Position numbers and translations under genes: made by a program. Positions 23,923-34,499 of a stretch of DNA of 64,000 nucleotides are shown here, piece by piece (position 1 is the first letter of the stretch; every line of letters starts with the position of its first letter). The notes beneath the pieces are model-generated. The model ran no database searches. It saw only the letters and a program-made list of their open reading frames with translations, and was not told the DNA's origin. The stretch comes from Adiantum capillus-veneris. Lineage: Eukaryota > Streptophyta > Polypodiopsida > Polypodiales > Pteridaceae. Location of the stretch: contig CM043967.1 of NCBI GenBank assembly GCA_014529385.2, positions 127,323,182 through 127,387,181 of the forward strand, read 5' to 3'.

Positions 23923-24398
23923 TGTTAGCTTTGCCAAAATATTATGGCCGGACGGCGGTCGAAAAGTGGTCAGAAAATGGTCGCTTGATTGGCCGGCTGA
24001 CCGTGGCCAGTCAATGGATGGTGGTCGATGGTCGAAAGTCAATGGTTCGTGGCCGATGGCCAAATTCAATGGCCGGTGGCCGATTTCAAGGCGGACTTGT
24101 CTTCTCGTGGGCGTCGTTGGAGAGTCCAACTTGAACTTGTCTACACAAGGGCGGCTACACACGGCTCCCTCTCATGCGAGAGGGTATCCCTTTTGGCCTA
24201 TAAAAGGAGGCCTCTTCTATACACAAAATGCATTGCGGTGCATTGTGAAGTTGATGTGAGGTGGTGAGAGTTAAGCAAGGGGGGAGCTCTATTAAGGGTA
24301 TAATCCATTTGTAATTTACTTCTTGGTTGAAATACTAAATCCATTGAGAGGCTGCTTCCCATGGATGTAGGCCACATCGGGTGAACCATGTATATCAT

Positions 24399-24430
<32 letters not shown>

Positions 24431-24510
24431 ATCTCTCATGTGTGAAAATTCTCTCTCTCCATTAAGTAAACTACTCTAATATCTACTTAGCTATGTCCTA
24501 TTTCCTAACA
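23923..24510 (+). mobile_element. Solo LTR, 588 bp
   Basis: Begins TGTTAG and ends CTAACA, a perfect 6-bp terminal inversion. It carries a TATA box (TATAAAAGG at 24199-24207) and a CT microsatellite (24400-24428). It is flanked by ACCTT (23918-23922) and GCCTT (24511-24515), a five-base target duplication with one change. No coding or second LTR is beside it, as expected after recombination between LTRs. GGCC(G/A)ATGGTCG-like motifs repeat in the U3 part. Confidence 0.75.
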
Positions 24511-24985
24511 GCCTTTGTCTCTTGACTATTTGCTCTCTAGCACATGTAGAGCATAATCTTGGAGCCAGGTTTCGCATCTTCGATCCTAGTGAAAATTAAA
24601 AAGCCTCACCATGCCATCTCTAGTAGCACTAGCCCTTCAAAACTCTCACCTTTGGCATCGCCAAATCCATCGCTTCAATTTCAAACCAAAGCAATTAAAG
24701 TTCTCCTTAGTGGTTGGGGGCACCTGAAGATGGAGAGGGAAATAGGGGAACACAACCATCACACACACACAAAATTCCTCTCTATAGCCTAGGGTATTCA
24801 CAAAACCCCTATTCTCTCAAAAAACACCTTCAAACAACACACTCACACCAGCAAACCACCATTTGTACACAAGTCAACGTGCCAACATGCTCACCAAAAC
24901 GAAACACATGTACGTACATATCGAGAATCAACACCCACACACCATCCACACAGTCTCTATTGCACATGCCTTTGACACACACATA

Positions 24986-25029
<44 letters not shown>

Positions 25030-26340
25030 ACCACAAAAACAGTCCACAGGCACACACATCCATCAACACCGACACACACCCAAAGAGATGTAATAGAAGA
25101 TAAAGAGGGGTGTGGGATAGACAAACTAGAAGGAATCCTAAGATTCATTCACTCAAAAATCCCTACACACACTCTTGATGATACCTTCTCTTGGTAGCTG
25201 AGCCACAAAATCCCCAAAAATGTTTACAAAAGGTGGTTTTATAGGGTCCACCATCCATTTTTGGTAAGTTGATAGACCTCGAACACTTTTCCACCATATT
25301 TTTGGTATCTCTGCATGGGAATTGCCTTTTGATAGACCCTACTGGCTCTTCCTCTCCCTCCCTTCTTCTTTGCATTGCAAGATAACTCCCCTTCGACAAG
25401 CACTATTGCTAGTGCTAGTGGGGGAGTCTCCCTTGCGTTTGCCTTCAAAATATTGGGGCTGTAGGAAACAACTCCACTAATGGGTGCCATGTCACTACCG
25501 GGCCAAACGCTACTAGAATCCATCGAGAGCAAACGAACAACAACATGGTTGAGCACTACACGTAGCGCTAGGAGCCACCCAGGCACACGTGGCCATATCC
25601 CATGAGCTCAAGGAGCTCACACTCATTCAAGTGGTACACCCAAGGTCTCCATGCTTTTGTATATAAACTACAAGCCCCCAGCTTAGTCCCATGCATGTAT
25701 AGATGGCCATGTGGCAATGCTAAGGGTGCCCAAGCCCTTGGTTGTCAGAATCCTCCAAGAGTCTCCTAAAAAAAACAAGTTTTTCTTCCCACTTAAATGC
25801 ACTACCATTTTTCCACTTGGATGTCCAATGTGCATTCGTTAAAGCCCAAGGGAAAGATCACCATGCCAAATTTAACATCACGCCTATGCTCATGGTCTAC
25901 ATTTTGAGACATCAAACGACGCGTCAAAATACCGCCAAAAGTTATATGGTGCCCAACTGTTGGACTTCAAACTTCAATATCTCCGCGATCCGGAATCTAG
26001 TTGATGTGCTGTCAATTCCTATGGCCCTCACACACCACATAGCCTTCAAAAAAACCTTGGCAAGTCTGCAAAAACTCCAGATAGCACAACAATTGATGCA
26101 GTCAAACGGACACATAACTGGCCCATACAAATCTTCCATTGATTATAACTTTCCCATTTGAGCTTTGATTAATGATTGAAGAAGACAGGTATGCTCCACA
26201 ACAAGAGCACTACAACCCTATCACTTGACACCAACTCTATCCACATGTCTGAACTTTCATTATCCATCAAGGGTATGAAAAAAAAAGTAGAAAACAATCA
26301 GGACTGCATCTGAGCTGAGGTGCAACACCAAAAAATTGTC
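24511..26340. other. Spacer with CA and CT microsatellites
   Basis: (CA)n near 24759-24770 and (CT)n at 24988-25025. TATATAAA at ~25658-25665 could be an LTR promoter but no boundaries were found. No coding similarity was recognised. Confidence 0.5.
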
Positions 26341-26345
26341 AAAAT

Positions 26346-27043
26346 TATCTTCTGTGCGTCGAAGATATGCAGGTTCCTTTTAGGGGTGAACTTGGAAAAT
26401 TGAACTTGCAAGGTAATAGACCAACTTGATTTGACCATCCCTATTAATTTTGGTATCATTTGGACCATTGAAAAACTTCGTTGGACTCTAGTTTGGTGAG
26501 AAACTGCCATTTGTGAGAAAATTAGGAAAGCAAATCCATTTCGTGTCCAAACATTGAAATCAAAGTATGGGTCAACTTTAAAAATTTGCGAAAATCAAAC
26601 TGTGTAGCAAAATATGCAAAAAGTCAAAATTTTTAGGAAATTTATCTTCGGCGTGCCAAAGATAGATTTCCTGTCAGAGTGTGAATTTTGCAAAAATTTC
26701 AGTTGACATAGCTTAATTGGAACAATATACATCTCTTGAACAATTTTGAACAAACCATCAAAATTAGACAAAAAGGGGTGGTAAAACACTCACATATCAA
26801 ACCTTGTGAAACTCAGTGGAGAGACTTGAAACTACATGTAAACCCTTTAGAAAATCACATTGGGCAAAAAAAAATTGAAATAGTTATATTTTATCTTCGA
26901 TGATATAACTCTTATCAGAAGAGTGATTTTCTTGATTTGACACCAGGGTAATCTTCGGAAGACCATAAGAACCCCATTCAAGTGGTCCAAGCCAGATTTC
27001 CTTTCACAGAAAGGGTGTAGCCATCTTTGGCGTGCCTAAGATA
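26346..27043. repeat. Dispersed palindromic motif ATCTTYGG..CCRAAGAT
   Basis: Short palindromes of one type recur. 26346-26367: TATCTTC / GAAGATA, loop 8. 26643-26664: TATCTTCGGC / GCCAAAGATA. 26952-26962: TCTTC-G-GAAGA. 27023-27042: ATCTTTGGC / GCCTAAGAT. Spacing between the first three is close to 300 bp, and similar bases (TTTCCT..) follow several copies, hinting at a diverged ~300-bp tandem unit. Confidence 0.55.
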
Positions 27044-27523
27044 GCTTGCACAAAATTTGCAAGTTTTAGGGTCATCGAGTGTATCCAGTGATTGAGGATA
27101 GGAATTGTCAGATATTTTATGACTTTAGGCTAACAATTGTGGAATCACATACGGTTTGAAGTGCTCGTGTTCAAAAAATCATGTGCTAGCAGAAAAGGGC
27201 GAGGCATGGCTTAGAAGCATTGTGCACCTGAACCAAAGGGCATCTTTACAGATTTGAAGTATCTATTCTATAACTGCCTGTATCTATTTATGAAACTTGA
27301 GATCTGGTAGCGTATTAGATAAGCTTGGCACTTTCAGAGAGAATTTGATTAGGGCATCCACCAAAGAGAGCGAAAACCAAAGGAGATCTTTAGATAGTAT
27401 ATAAGAAGAAGTGCTAGACACTTACTCCGACACGAGCTTTGAGTTGGGTAGAATCATGAATACGTGGACTTAATGTCTGTTTCTAAGATAGTCTCCTACT
27501 AGGATATTGTGGTTAAGTAGTAG

Positions 27524-28697
27524 TGTAATGGAATTGGCCTATTTAACTTGAGAGTAGCGGAAATTAATGAAAGTACTTTTAAGAAATGACTTTGTGAGCA
27601 TAGCGGGTGAACATAATTGAAGATAGCAACATAATCATAGCAATTAGTTAACTTGGCATGAACAATACTTTTGCAAGAGAGAGAATTTAGAGAACATGAC
27701 AACACTTGAGGACCGGATTTATGTGGAGCCGGTCCCCCCTCCAATAGGCATTTGTATTATGATTTCTCCCATTAAGAGAGACTTGTTACAATACAATCTT
27801 TGTGTTCCTTGTGACCTAGGTGATGCAATGAAGATGGAAAGCTTCATGCATCACAAACATAACATAAACTTGAAGAAAGCTTTAACTATCCCAAGCCTCA
27901 GTCCCAAGACCTCAACACCTTCGAAGGTGGAGAGAGCTAGCAGGGAATGAGGGTAGGGAAGAGAAAGAAGAAACATTATGTAGGAGAAAGAATTAGTTCC
28001 TCACTTATCATAACTCTTGTTGCTAGCATACATAATAGCATAGTAATGAAGAAGAAGGAGATAACAAGCTTAAGCATTGAAGCATGGCTCTTGGTTGGAT
28101 TTGCACTCCATATCCAAGAGTGTTGGTGTAGGCTCTCAACCTCTACTTGCTTGGAGAAGGAGAGGGAGCTCTTGCACTTTGCATAGCACACCATGAGAGT
28201 GTCTCTGAGTGTGTGTGGGTGAGTATACCCCCTAAGAAACCCCCTAGCTTTCTTGGGTCGACCCCCCTTGTAGCTCATGCTTGAAGTTCATTGGACCCCT
28301 CCAGGCCTAGCCAATCACAAGCAAGAGGCATTACAAGCAGCAAGGGTAGCCTTGAGACAAGTGTCCCCCTTTCCCCTTTGAGAGAGAGGGTTAGATAAAT
28401 GCTAAATCAATTAATTAAATCTCCTAAATTATTATTCCACACCTTGGGTGGCCAACCAATAGGCTTCAGGCACACCATGAGGGCAACATGAGGAGAAACT
28501 TGACAAGTGTCCCTTTTGCTTTCTTTGTACCATGCATGCCTTGCGTGAGTGTGTAGGTGTTCTCTCTCATCCCCCCTCAGGTAGGGCTCGCCCCCTCCTT
28601 GTAGGGATTGAATATTTGACTTTTTGACACCTCAAGCCCCTTATGCATAGGCTCAGTTCCCACCACAAGCTTGGCTCATAAGCACTTTAAGCTTGGG
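27524..28697 (-). repeat. 3' LTR, missing its start
   Basis: Matches 31221-32394 almost base for base, then breaks at GCTTGGGTT|AAATTTGTGCAC, joining directly to interior sequence. The polypurine tract and the first ~0.5 kb of the LTR are deleted. Confidence 0.88.
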
Positions 28698-28829
28698 TTA
28701 AATTTGTGCACAATTAAAAAAAAGGACTAGTCTTATAAGACAAAAACATGAGTCATTTTGCATCCGTCTAGCATCTTCAAAAGGATAATTTTTTAATTTA
28801 ATAAGATACCGTCGGATAATCTAACCATG

Positions 28830-30167
28830 TCATAGTACCTTGTCTTCATGCCGAAGAACAGCTTCGGGTTGTAGCACCTCTTCTTGGTCTTCAACTTCGG
28901 GAGGGTCTTCAATAATTGGTTCAGTTGGTGGCTCTCCTTTGTAGGGATTAAGTAGGCTTACATGAAAGGCATTGTGTATGAACTTATCAAAAGCAAGAGG
29001 ATTTACAAGTGGAATAGTGCGACCACGCTCACTAGCATCTATATACATGTTCTTTCCCCTGTAGGCGAAGTAGATTCTCCTTTCAGGGAACTTCATATTG
29101 GCAGCCATGCGATCAAACCATGCCCCTAGGATAACATCCTCATGTTGGAGAGGCGAGATGAAGAAGTCTTCTTTGTCGCCATAGCTTTGAACATGAAGCC
29201 TCAACTTCCCAATCAAGGGAGTAATGGAGGCTTGTTGTCCCTTGAAAGCTGCATCAGCCACTACTATATCTCCCATCTCAAAAGCTTGAATGCCCAACTT
29301 GGTGTCCAACTCCATTGATATGAAGTTAAGAGTAGAGCCAGGGTCAAACAAGATGAAGGCATCATGCTCTCTTACCTTTCCCCAAGCATAGGAAAGTGAT
29401 GATCCTTTGCAATGAGCATCTTCTTTTGGAGCTTCGATGGTGGAATCCCCAGGAGTCTCATTGCGAGTATTCTTCTTGGGGCAAGAACGATAGCCATGTC
29501 CTTGCTCCCCACACTTGAAACTCTTATGGTCCTTGCAAAAAGCTTCAAGCTCTTCAAGAGAGAGTTTGTTTTTACCTTTGTAAACTCCCTTCTCCTTGGA
29601 CCGATTGTTGTTGTTGCTGGAAGTGACTTGGGAAGTATTTTGAACATTGGTTTTCCCCTTTGCATCATTTTTGTCTTTGTTTTTCATGGGCTTGACATTG
29701 CGTCTAGCCCCTTGATGGAAATTGATGCGTGAAGCAACCATGGTGTGATGGATTACTTCGGTAATAGTACCAGGCCGTTGAGAGTTGATGTATTCGGCCA
29801 TCTCTTCAGGTAATCCCGCACAGAATTGCTGCCTTTGCTCGGCAAAGTCTATCTTTTGAAAGACAGTAGCCTTGAGATGTAAATCCCGAAACTTGTCTAC
29901 GTACTTGTGGATAGACTCATGAGAGAGAAGCTTCAAGCTGCGCCATTCAGTAAGCACTTTGTCTTTTGCATCGCTTGCAAGGAATTGCTTCATGATGGAA
30001 ACTCGTAGAGTTTTCCATGTCTTTGGGGCTTCACCATTGCCACGAAGGCTAACCCACCATTGACGAGCTGATTTTTGGAAGTGCATAGCTACATGGCGTA
30101 GCTTGGAGGACTTTGTGAAGCCCTCATCTCCAAAGGCCGCATCAAATTGCTGGATGAAGGCCAACAC
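28830..30167 (-). CDS. gag-protease fused in frame to integrase C-terminus/chromodomain (445 aa)
   Basis: An uninterrupted minus-strand frame. Residues 1-~150 are gag capsid-like (MHFQKSARQWWVSLRG, SIHKYVDKFRDLHLKAT, FCAGLPEEMAEYI). A zinc knuckle reading SFKCGEQGHGYRSC follows; its first Cys is Ser. The protease has FDPGST, DPG in place of DS/TG, and ILGAWFDRMAANMKF. Near residue 390 the frame passes from LAFDKF straight into IHNAFHVSLLNPYKGEPP, the integrase C-terminus, and ends early in the chromodomain (VLRHEDKVL). In the sister copy (34500-42518) those two points are separated by RT, RNase H and integrase. It may be a gag donor or a packaging-only derivative. The real start is probably the gag ATG at 30812, with a break between. 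Confidence 0.8.
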   Translation of the reverse strand: MLAFIQQFDAAFGDEGFTKSSKLRHVAMHFQKSARQWWVSLRGNGEAPKTWKTLRVSIMKQFLASDAKDKVLTEWRSLKLLSHESIHKYVDKFRDLHLKATVFQKIDFAEQRQQFCAGLPEEMAEYINSQRPGTITEVIHHTMVASRINFHQGARRNVKPMKNKDKNDAKGKTNVQNTSQVTSSNNNNRSKEKGVYKGKNKLSLEELEAFCKDHKSFKCGEQGHGYRSCPKKNTRNETPGDSTIEAPKEDAHCKGSSLSYAWGKVREHDAFILFDPGSTLNFISMELDTKLGIQAFEMGDIVVADAAFKGQQASITPLIGKLRLHVQSYGDKEDFFISPLQHEDVILGAWFDRMAANMKFPERRIYFAYRGKNMYIDASERGRTIPLVNPLAFDKFIHNAFHVSLLNPYKGEPPTEPIIEDPPEVEDQEEVLQPEAVLRHEDKVL

Positions 30168-30254
30168 TTTGTCGGTAACACCAAAGGTGCCATCATAGGT
30201 GAGAAAAGAGATACTCTTTCCTCCCTCCTTGAACTTCTTTAGCTTTTGTGACCT

Positions 30255-30812
30255 TCACCATGCAAAATATGATTTGCGATGTCCTCCCCTCTTGTATTCT
30301 CTAGGCGAATAGCCATAACTTTCGTCGGAAGAGGAGGAAGGTGAAGAAGAAGGAGAAGAGGGTGACCTCTTCCTAGCCCTTTTCTTCCTTTGTTTCCTCT
30401 CTTGCCTTTCAGAGTGATGAGGAGAAGGACTATGTGTTGATCTTTTCCTCTTGGGAGGAGTGGGAGATCGTTTAGACCACCGTCTTCGTGGAGACACATC
30501 TTCAGAGCAACTTAAACTTTAATTTTTTTCTTGCTCTTTGGATTCCTCCTCTCAAATGGGAGAGAGTCTTCTTTTGGGGGTCTCTTCAAGAGGCCTCCTA
30601 AGCTCTCTCTCCTCCTGGAGAGGAAGGGAAATTCCATAAGCACGAAGTTGTTGAGTAACTTCGGCTTGCAAAGCAGGGTTTCCCATAGCTTGCTGCAACC
30701 TAGTGAGGAGATAATTCACAAACATGGGAGCATCATCATTAGCACCTTCATGTGCAAAATCAAAGCTATCAATGTTCATTCTACTCACTTGATTATTGTC
30801 AGCCATGTTAAC
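30255..30812 (-). pseudogene. gag N-terminal part, frameshifted from the main frame
   Basis: From ATG 30812 the product starts MADNNQVSRMNIDSFDFAHE and continues through FVNYLLTRLQQAMGNPALQ and PLQEERELRRPL to KRRLSPI. After a break, an Arg/Ser/Pro-rich frame (30497-30255: KRSPTPPKRKRS, SSPSSSSDESYGYSPRE) follows. The same order exists in the copy at 14998-14400. The basic Ser-rich region probably binds nucleic acid. Confidence 0.75.
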
Positions 30813-31207
30813 AAAACTTATGTATGTACTTAGTGTATGCTTTGGCAATTCAAAACCTTAGTTGCCACTCCTCTTAGCCTTTGAAAATCGGCTCTTAAGT
30901 ATCTACACCCACGGCTCAAAGTGGTTAATTATAGAGAGTAGAGGAGTAGGTCTAACATAGCAGAGTTTCCAACGGCTAGCTCCTTTCGGGCTTCTTATGG
31001 CTCAATAATGGTAAAGCCGTAGGCAACTCTAAAAAGACTCCATTATTAAGTCCAAAGCTCCCGAGGTGTGCACCATCCCCCACATAGTGGGCTCAACAAA
31101 ACCGATAATAGATCCCAGTTCCACTTACCCTAATATAATTAACAACATCAACCATTTATAGGCTACTTAAGGACCTCTCTTCTTAAGCAAGAAAAGAGAA
31201 ACCAAAT

Positions 31208-31219
31208 GCTCTGATACCA
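31208..31219 (-). other. Primer binding site (tRNA-Met type, minus strand)
   Basis: TGCTCTGATACCA on the plus strand is the complement of TGGTATCAGAGCA. It lies one base from the LTR edge at 31221. Confidence 0.9.
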
Positions 31220-32429
31220 ATGTAATGGAATTGGCCTATTTAACTTGAGAGTAGCGGAAATTAATGAAAGTACTTTTGAGAAATGACTTTGTGAGCATAG
31301 CGGGTGAACATAAATGAAGATAGCAACATAATCATAGCAATTAGTTAACTTGGCATGAACAATACTTTTGCAAGAGAGAGAATTTAGAGAACATGACAAC
31401 ACTTGAGGACCGGATTTATGTGGAGCCGGTCCCCCCTCCAATAGGCATTTGTATTATGATTTCTCCCATTAAGAGAGACTTGTTACAATACAATCTTTGT
31501 GTTCCTTGTGACCTAGGTGATGCAATGAAGATGGAAAGCTTCATGCATCACAAACATAACATAAACTTGAAGAAAGCTTTAACTATCCCAAGCCTCAGTC
31601 CCAAGACCTCAAACACCTTCGAAGGTGGAGAGAGCTAGCAGGGAATGAGGGTAGGGAAGAGGAAGAAGAAACATTTCGTAGGAGAAATAATTAGTTCCTC
31701 ACTTATCATAACTCTTGTTGCTAGCATACATAATAGCATAGTAATGAAGAAGAAGGAGATGGAAAGCTTAAGCATTGAAGAATGTCTCTTGGTTGGATTT
31801 GCACTCCATATCCAAGAGTGTTGGTGTAGGCTCTCAACCTCTACTTGCTTGGAGAAGGAGAGGGAGCTCTTGCACTTTGCATAGCACACCATGAGAGTGT
31901 CTCTGAGTGTGTGTGGGTGAGTATACCCCCTAAGCAACCCCCTAGCTTGCTTGGGTCGACCCCCCCTTGTAGCTCATGCTTGAAGCTCATTGGACCCCTC
32001 CAAGCCTAGCCAATCACAAGCAGGAGGCATTACAAGCAGCAAGGGAAGCCTTGAGACAAGTGTCCCCCTTTCCCCTTTGAGAGAGAGGGTTAGATAAATG
32101 CTAAATCAATTAATTAAATCTCCTAAATTATTATTCGACCCCTTGGGTGGCCAACCAATAGGCTTCAGGCACACCATGAGGGCAACATGAGGAGAAACTT
32201 GACAAGTGTCCCTTTTGCTTTCTTTGTACCATGCATACCTTGTGTGAGTGTGTGGGTGTTCTCTCTCATCCCCCCTCAGGTAGGGCTCGCCTCCTCCTTG
32301 TAGGGATTGAATATTTGACTTTTTGACACCTCAAGACCCTTATGCATAGGCTCAGTTCCCACCACAAGCTTGGCTCATAAGCACTTTAAGCTTGGGTTGG
32401 GTTCTCACCTCAAGTGCAACCCTAGCATC

Positions 32430-32545
32430 TCAAGCATGTCAAGCACCTCAAGCATCTCAAGCACCTCAAGTATCTCAAGCACCTCAAGCATCTCAAGCAC
32501 CTCAATCATCAAGCACCTCAAGCACCTTAGTCATCAAGCATAACA
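32430..32545. repeat. Tandem CAAGCACCT / CAAGCATCT repeat in the LTR
   Basis: About a dozen 9-bp units alternate CAAGCATCT and CAAGCACCT. The related LTR at 43130-43270 has only a few (TTGAGGTGC), so copy number varies within the family. Confidence 0.85.
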
Positions 32546-32777
32546 AGCAGGACAAGCACCTCGAGCTGGGTCGGGTTCCCGTGCCTCAAGCTCAGCCCTA
32601 GCTTACCTAAGGTCAAAGGCCTTTTACACACATTATTGGAGGTCTTCAATGAACCTAACCCTAAGGTCTTATGCTCCATTTGTTAGCCTTTCTCTTTGAT
32701 AGACCATCTCTCATTTGGGCCCCTTTACCATTGGCCCCGTGTTGAGATAGATCTATAAGCACATGTCTATATCTTAA

Positions 32778-34116
32778 CACTAGAATGGTAACCTTACAGG
32801 ACATAAAAGTGTCCTTTCAGGGTTTTGGAAAAAAAATCCAAAACCATAGGAGATTCACTCATTTTGAAAAATACTTTCATGAGCTTATAGTTCAAGAACT
32901 ACTACATATGGAAAAAATGAGAAACTTGTAAGTTTTCTCATCCCTTGGTCACTACAAGCCTCCAAAGTAGATGGACCAGTGCATTTCGCCCAAAACAGCA
33001 ATTTCTTACGGTTGATTGCATATAAATAAGAGTGGAGATTTTTGTAGGACATGAGATAAAATGCCCCATTAACTTCAATGGGTTGGTGATCAAAACATAT
33101 GGTTGCTTTTACCTCACTAATTTTTTTCTAGGCAGAAAAATTAGATACAAAAAAGCTGCATTTTTCCATTCTGCAGACCTATTATCAAAAGTTTCTATAC
33201 TCACGCCAATACAGATACTATATACATGTTTTCTTAGTTCCCTTTGGGCCTTTGGATTCAAAAAGAGCCATGGAGCATGTCAAAAGGATAATGGATCTCT
33301 TACTAAGTGGAACCTTGGGGGCAATGATAAAGTGTTAAATACAGCAAACATGAAAAAACTGTGTTTAGCATTATGACATCTAGAAACCCATAGAAACTAC
33401 TCAATATCTAGCCAAGTTTGTAGTCTATGATTAGATATGGTTACTACCTACAAAATACACACAGTTGGCCTAAGAAACTAGCAATATTGAGAAAGCTATA
33501 CTTGCTACTCTAAAATGTATCGTATTCTTCAGCAATCAAAAAACTCAACCATCATCATATACTATTCTATAAAGCATACTAGGTCCCCCAAAACTCAAGG
33601 AAGATTAGCTTTATGTTATACATTACACTTACACAATGAAAATTGAATTTGGATATCAAGAAAGACACCAAAAAAATCATAAAAGTGCTAATTTTGGCCA
33701 AAAAACAGGATTATGCAATTCTTGTAAGTTGGTCATAACTTTCAATTTTAACACTTAGCTCTCTGTACAAGCATCAATACATGTTGAAAACTATGAATGC
33801 CTAACCTCTAGCCATCTAAATCTCACAAACATGAAGTAAAGAGTGGTATAGTTGCCAAAAATTGAAAAAAAGCCAAAAACAAGACCCGTTTTTTCACACA
33901 GTTTAGGTTCAAAAATGTTGTGCAAGAGTAAGGTTAATGGTGAGATTGATACTCAAAAAAAAAAGTCAAGTTTTTTTCAGCTCATAAGGCAAATTTGTGA
34001 ATATATAGCACCTAGAAATTCATTTTCATACTCTTCAAATAATTGAAGCAAATTGGTCACTTAACAGGACACAAAAGTGTCCAAGGACATAAAAGTGTCT
34101 TGTTACCATTCTAGTG
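32778..34116. mobile_element. TTAA-flanked terminal-inverted-repeat element (piggyBac-like ends), non-autonomous
   Basis: Perfect 15-bp terminal inverted repeats CACTAGAATGGTAAC (32778-32792) and GTTACCATTCTAGTG (34102-34116) are flanked on both sides by TTAA (32774-32777, 34117-34120). The uninterrupted LTR relative at 42970 lacks the insert, so TTAA is a target duplication. Just inside lie palindromes GGACATAAAAGTGTCC (left, one copy) and GGACACAAAAGTGTCC plus GGACATAAAAGTGTC (right, two copies). TTAA targets and CCCTAGAA-like ends are features of piggyBac; CACTA elements would give a 3-bp duplication. No transposase is recognisable in its 1339 bp. Confidence 0.8.
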
Positions 34117-34215
34117 TTAACACTTGTTCCCATTTATTCTCCCACATTAAGTGATCAATTTAATATGAGAAAATAATTTGGGTTGTTTAGATGCTAGATA
34201 TTAGATTTTATGACA

Positions 34216-34499
34216 AGTACCATATCATACAAACTCTAATTTTGTTACTTAATAGCTCAAACTAAAGTTTCCCAACCAATATTTCTATCTTGAAGCTACT
34301 ACCTACCACTATGTATCACTAGCTCTGTCCATGAATGAAGCAAGAGAAATTGGTCGGGTTGGGATAAGTGTTCCATGTGACAGCCTAAATCACTGCTGGA
34401 ATATATCTCGCACTATTGGGATGTCATCCTCGAGCTGGAGGGGTTAGAAACCTTTCAGCATGTGTGTGGGTTTATCTACGGCCTGACATCAGAGCTTAA
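34216..34499. other. Short spacer between two gypsy elements
   Basis: No feature recognised. Target sequence of the minus-strand element on the left; similarity to gag begins near 34500. Confidence 0.5.

Larger units (their letters stand above)
27524..34215 (-). mobile_element. Chromovirus-like gypsy element with internal deletion
   Basis: Two LTR copies (27524-28697 truncated, 31221-34215 interrupted) bracket a minus-strand interior with a primer site at 31208-31219 and a fused gag-protease-chromodomain frame. The LTR pair differs at only a few positions over ~1.17 kb, so insertion looks recent. Flanks AGTAG (27519-27523) and AGTAC (34216-34220) differ by one base. RT, RNase H and the integrase core are missing, so the element is non-autonomous. 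Confidence 0.88.
31221..34215 (-). repeat. 5' LTR, interrupted by an inverted-repeat element
   Basis: Runs from TGTAATGG to ATTTTATGACA. Without the 1343-bp insertion (element plus one TTAA) it is ~1.65 kb. Its outer part matches the reverse complement of 42877-43275. Confidence 0.85.

Noticed and set aside
23909-24267. Plus-strand ORFs of 70-116 residues
   Set aside because: They lie in the U3 of the solo LTR with GGCC/GGTCG repetition and have no homologous motif.
27696-31638. Repeated ORFs beginning MTTLEDRIYVEPVPPPIG
   Set aside because: They lie inside the two LTR copies and also occur decayed at 15519; chance frames in LTR DNA, not genes.
32392-32601. ORF with SQAPQA repeats
   Set aside because: Translation of the 9-bp tandem repeat in the LTR.
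32778-34116. CACTA interpretation of the CACTAG ends
   Set aside because: The first five bases fit, but the target duplication is TTAA (4 bp) instead of 3 bp and the subterminal repeats are unlike CACTA arrays.
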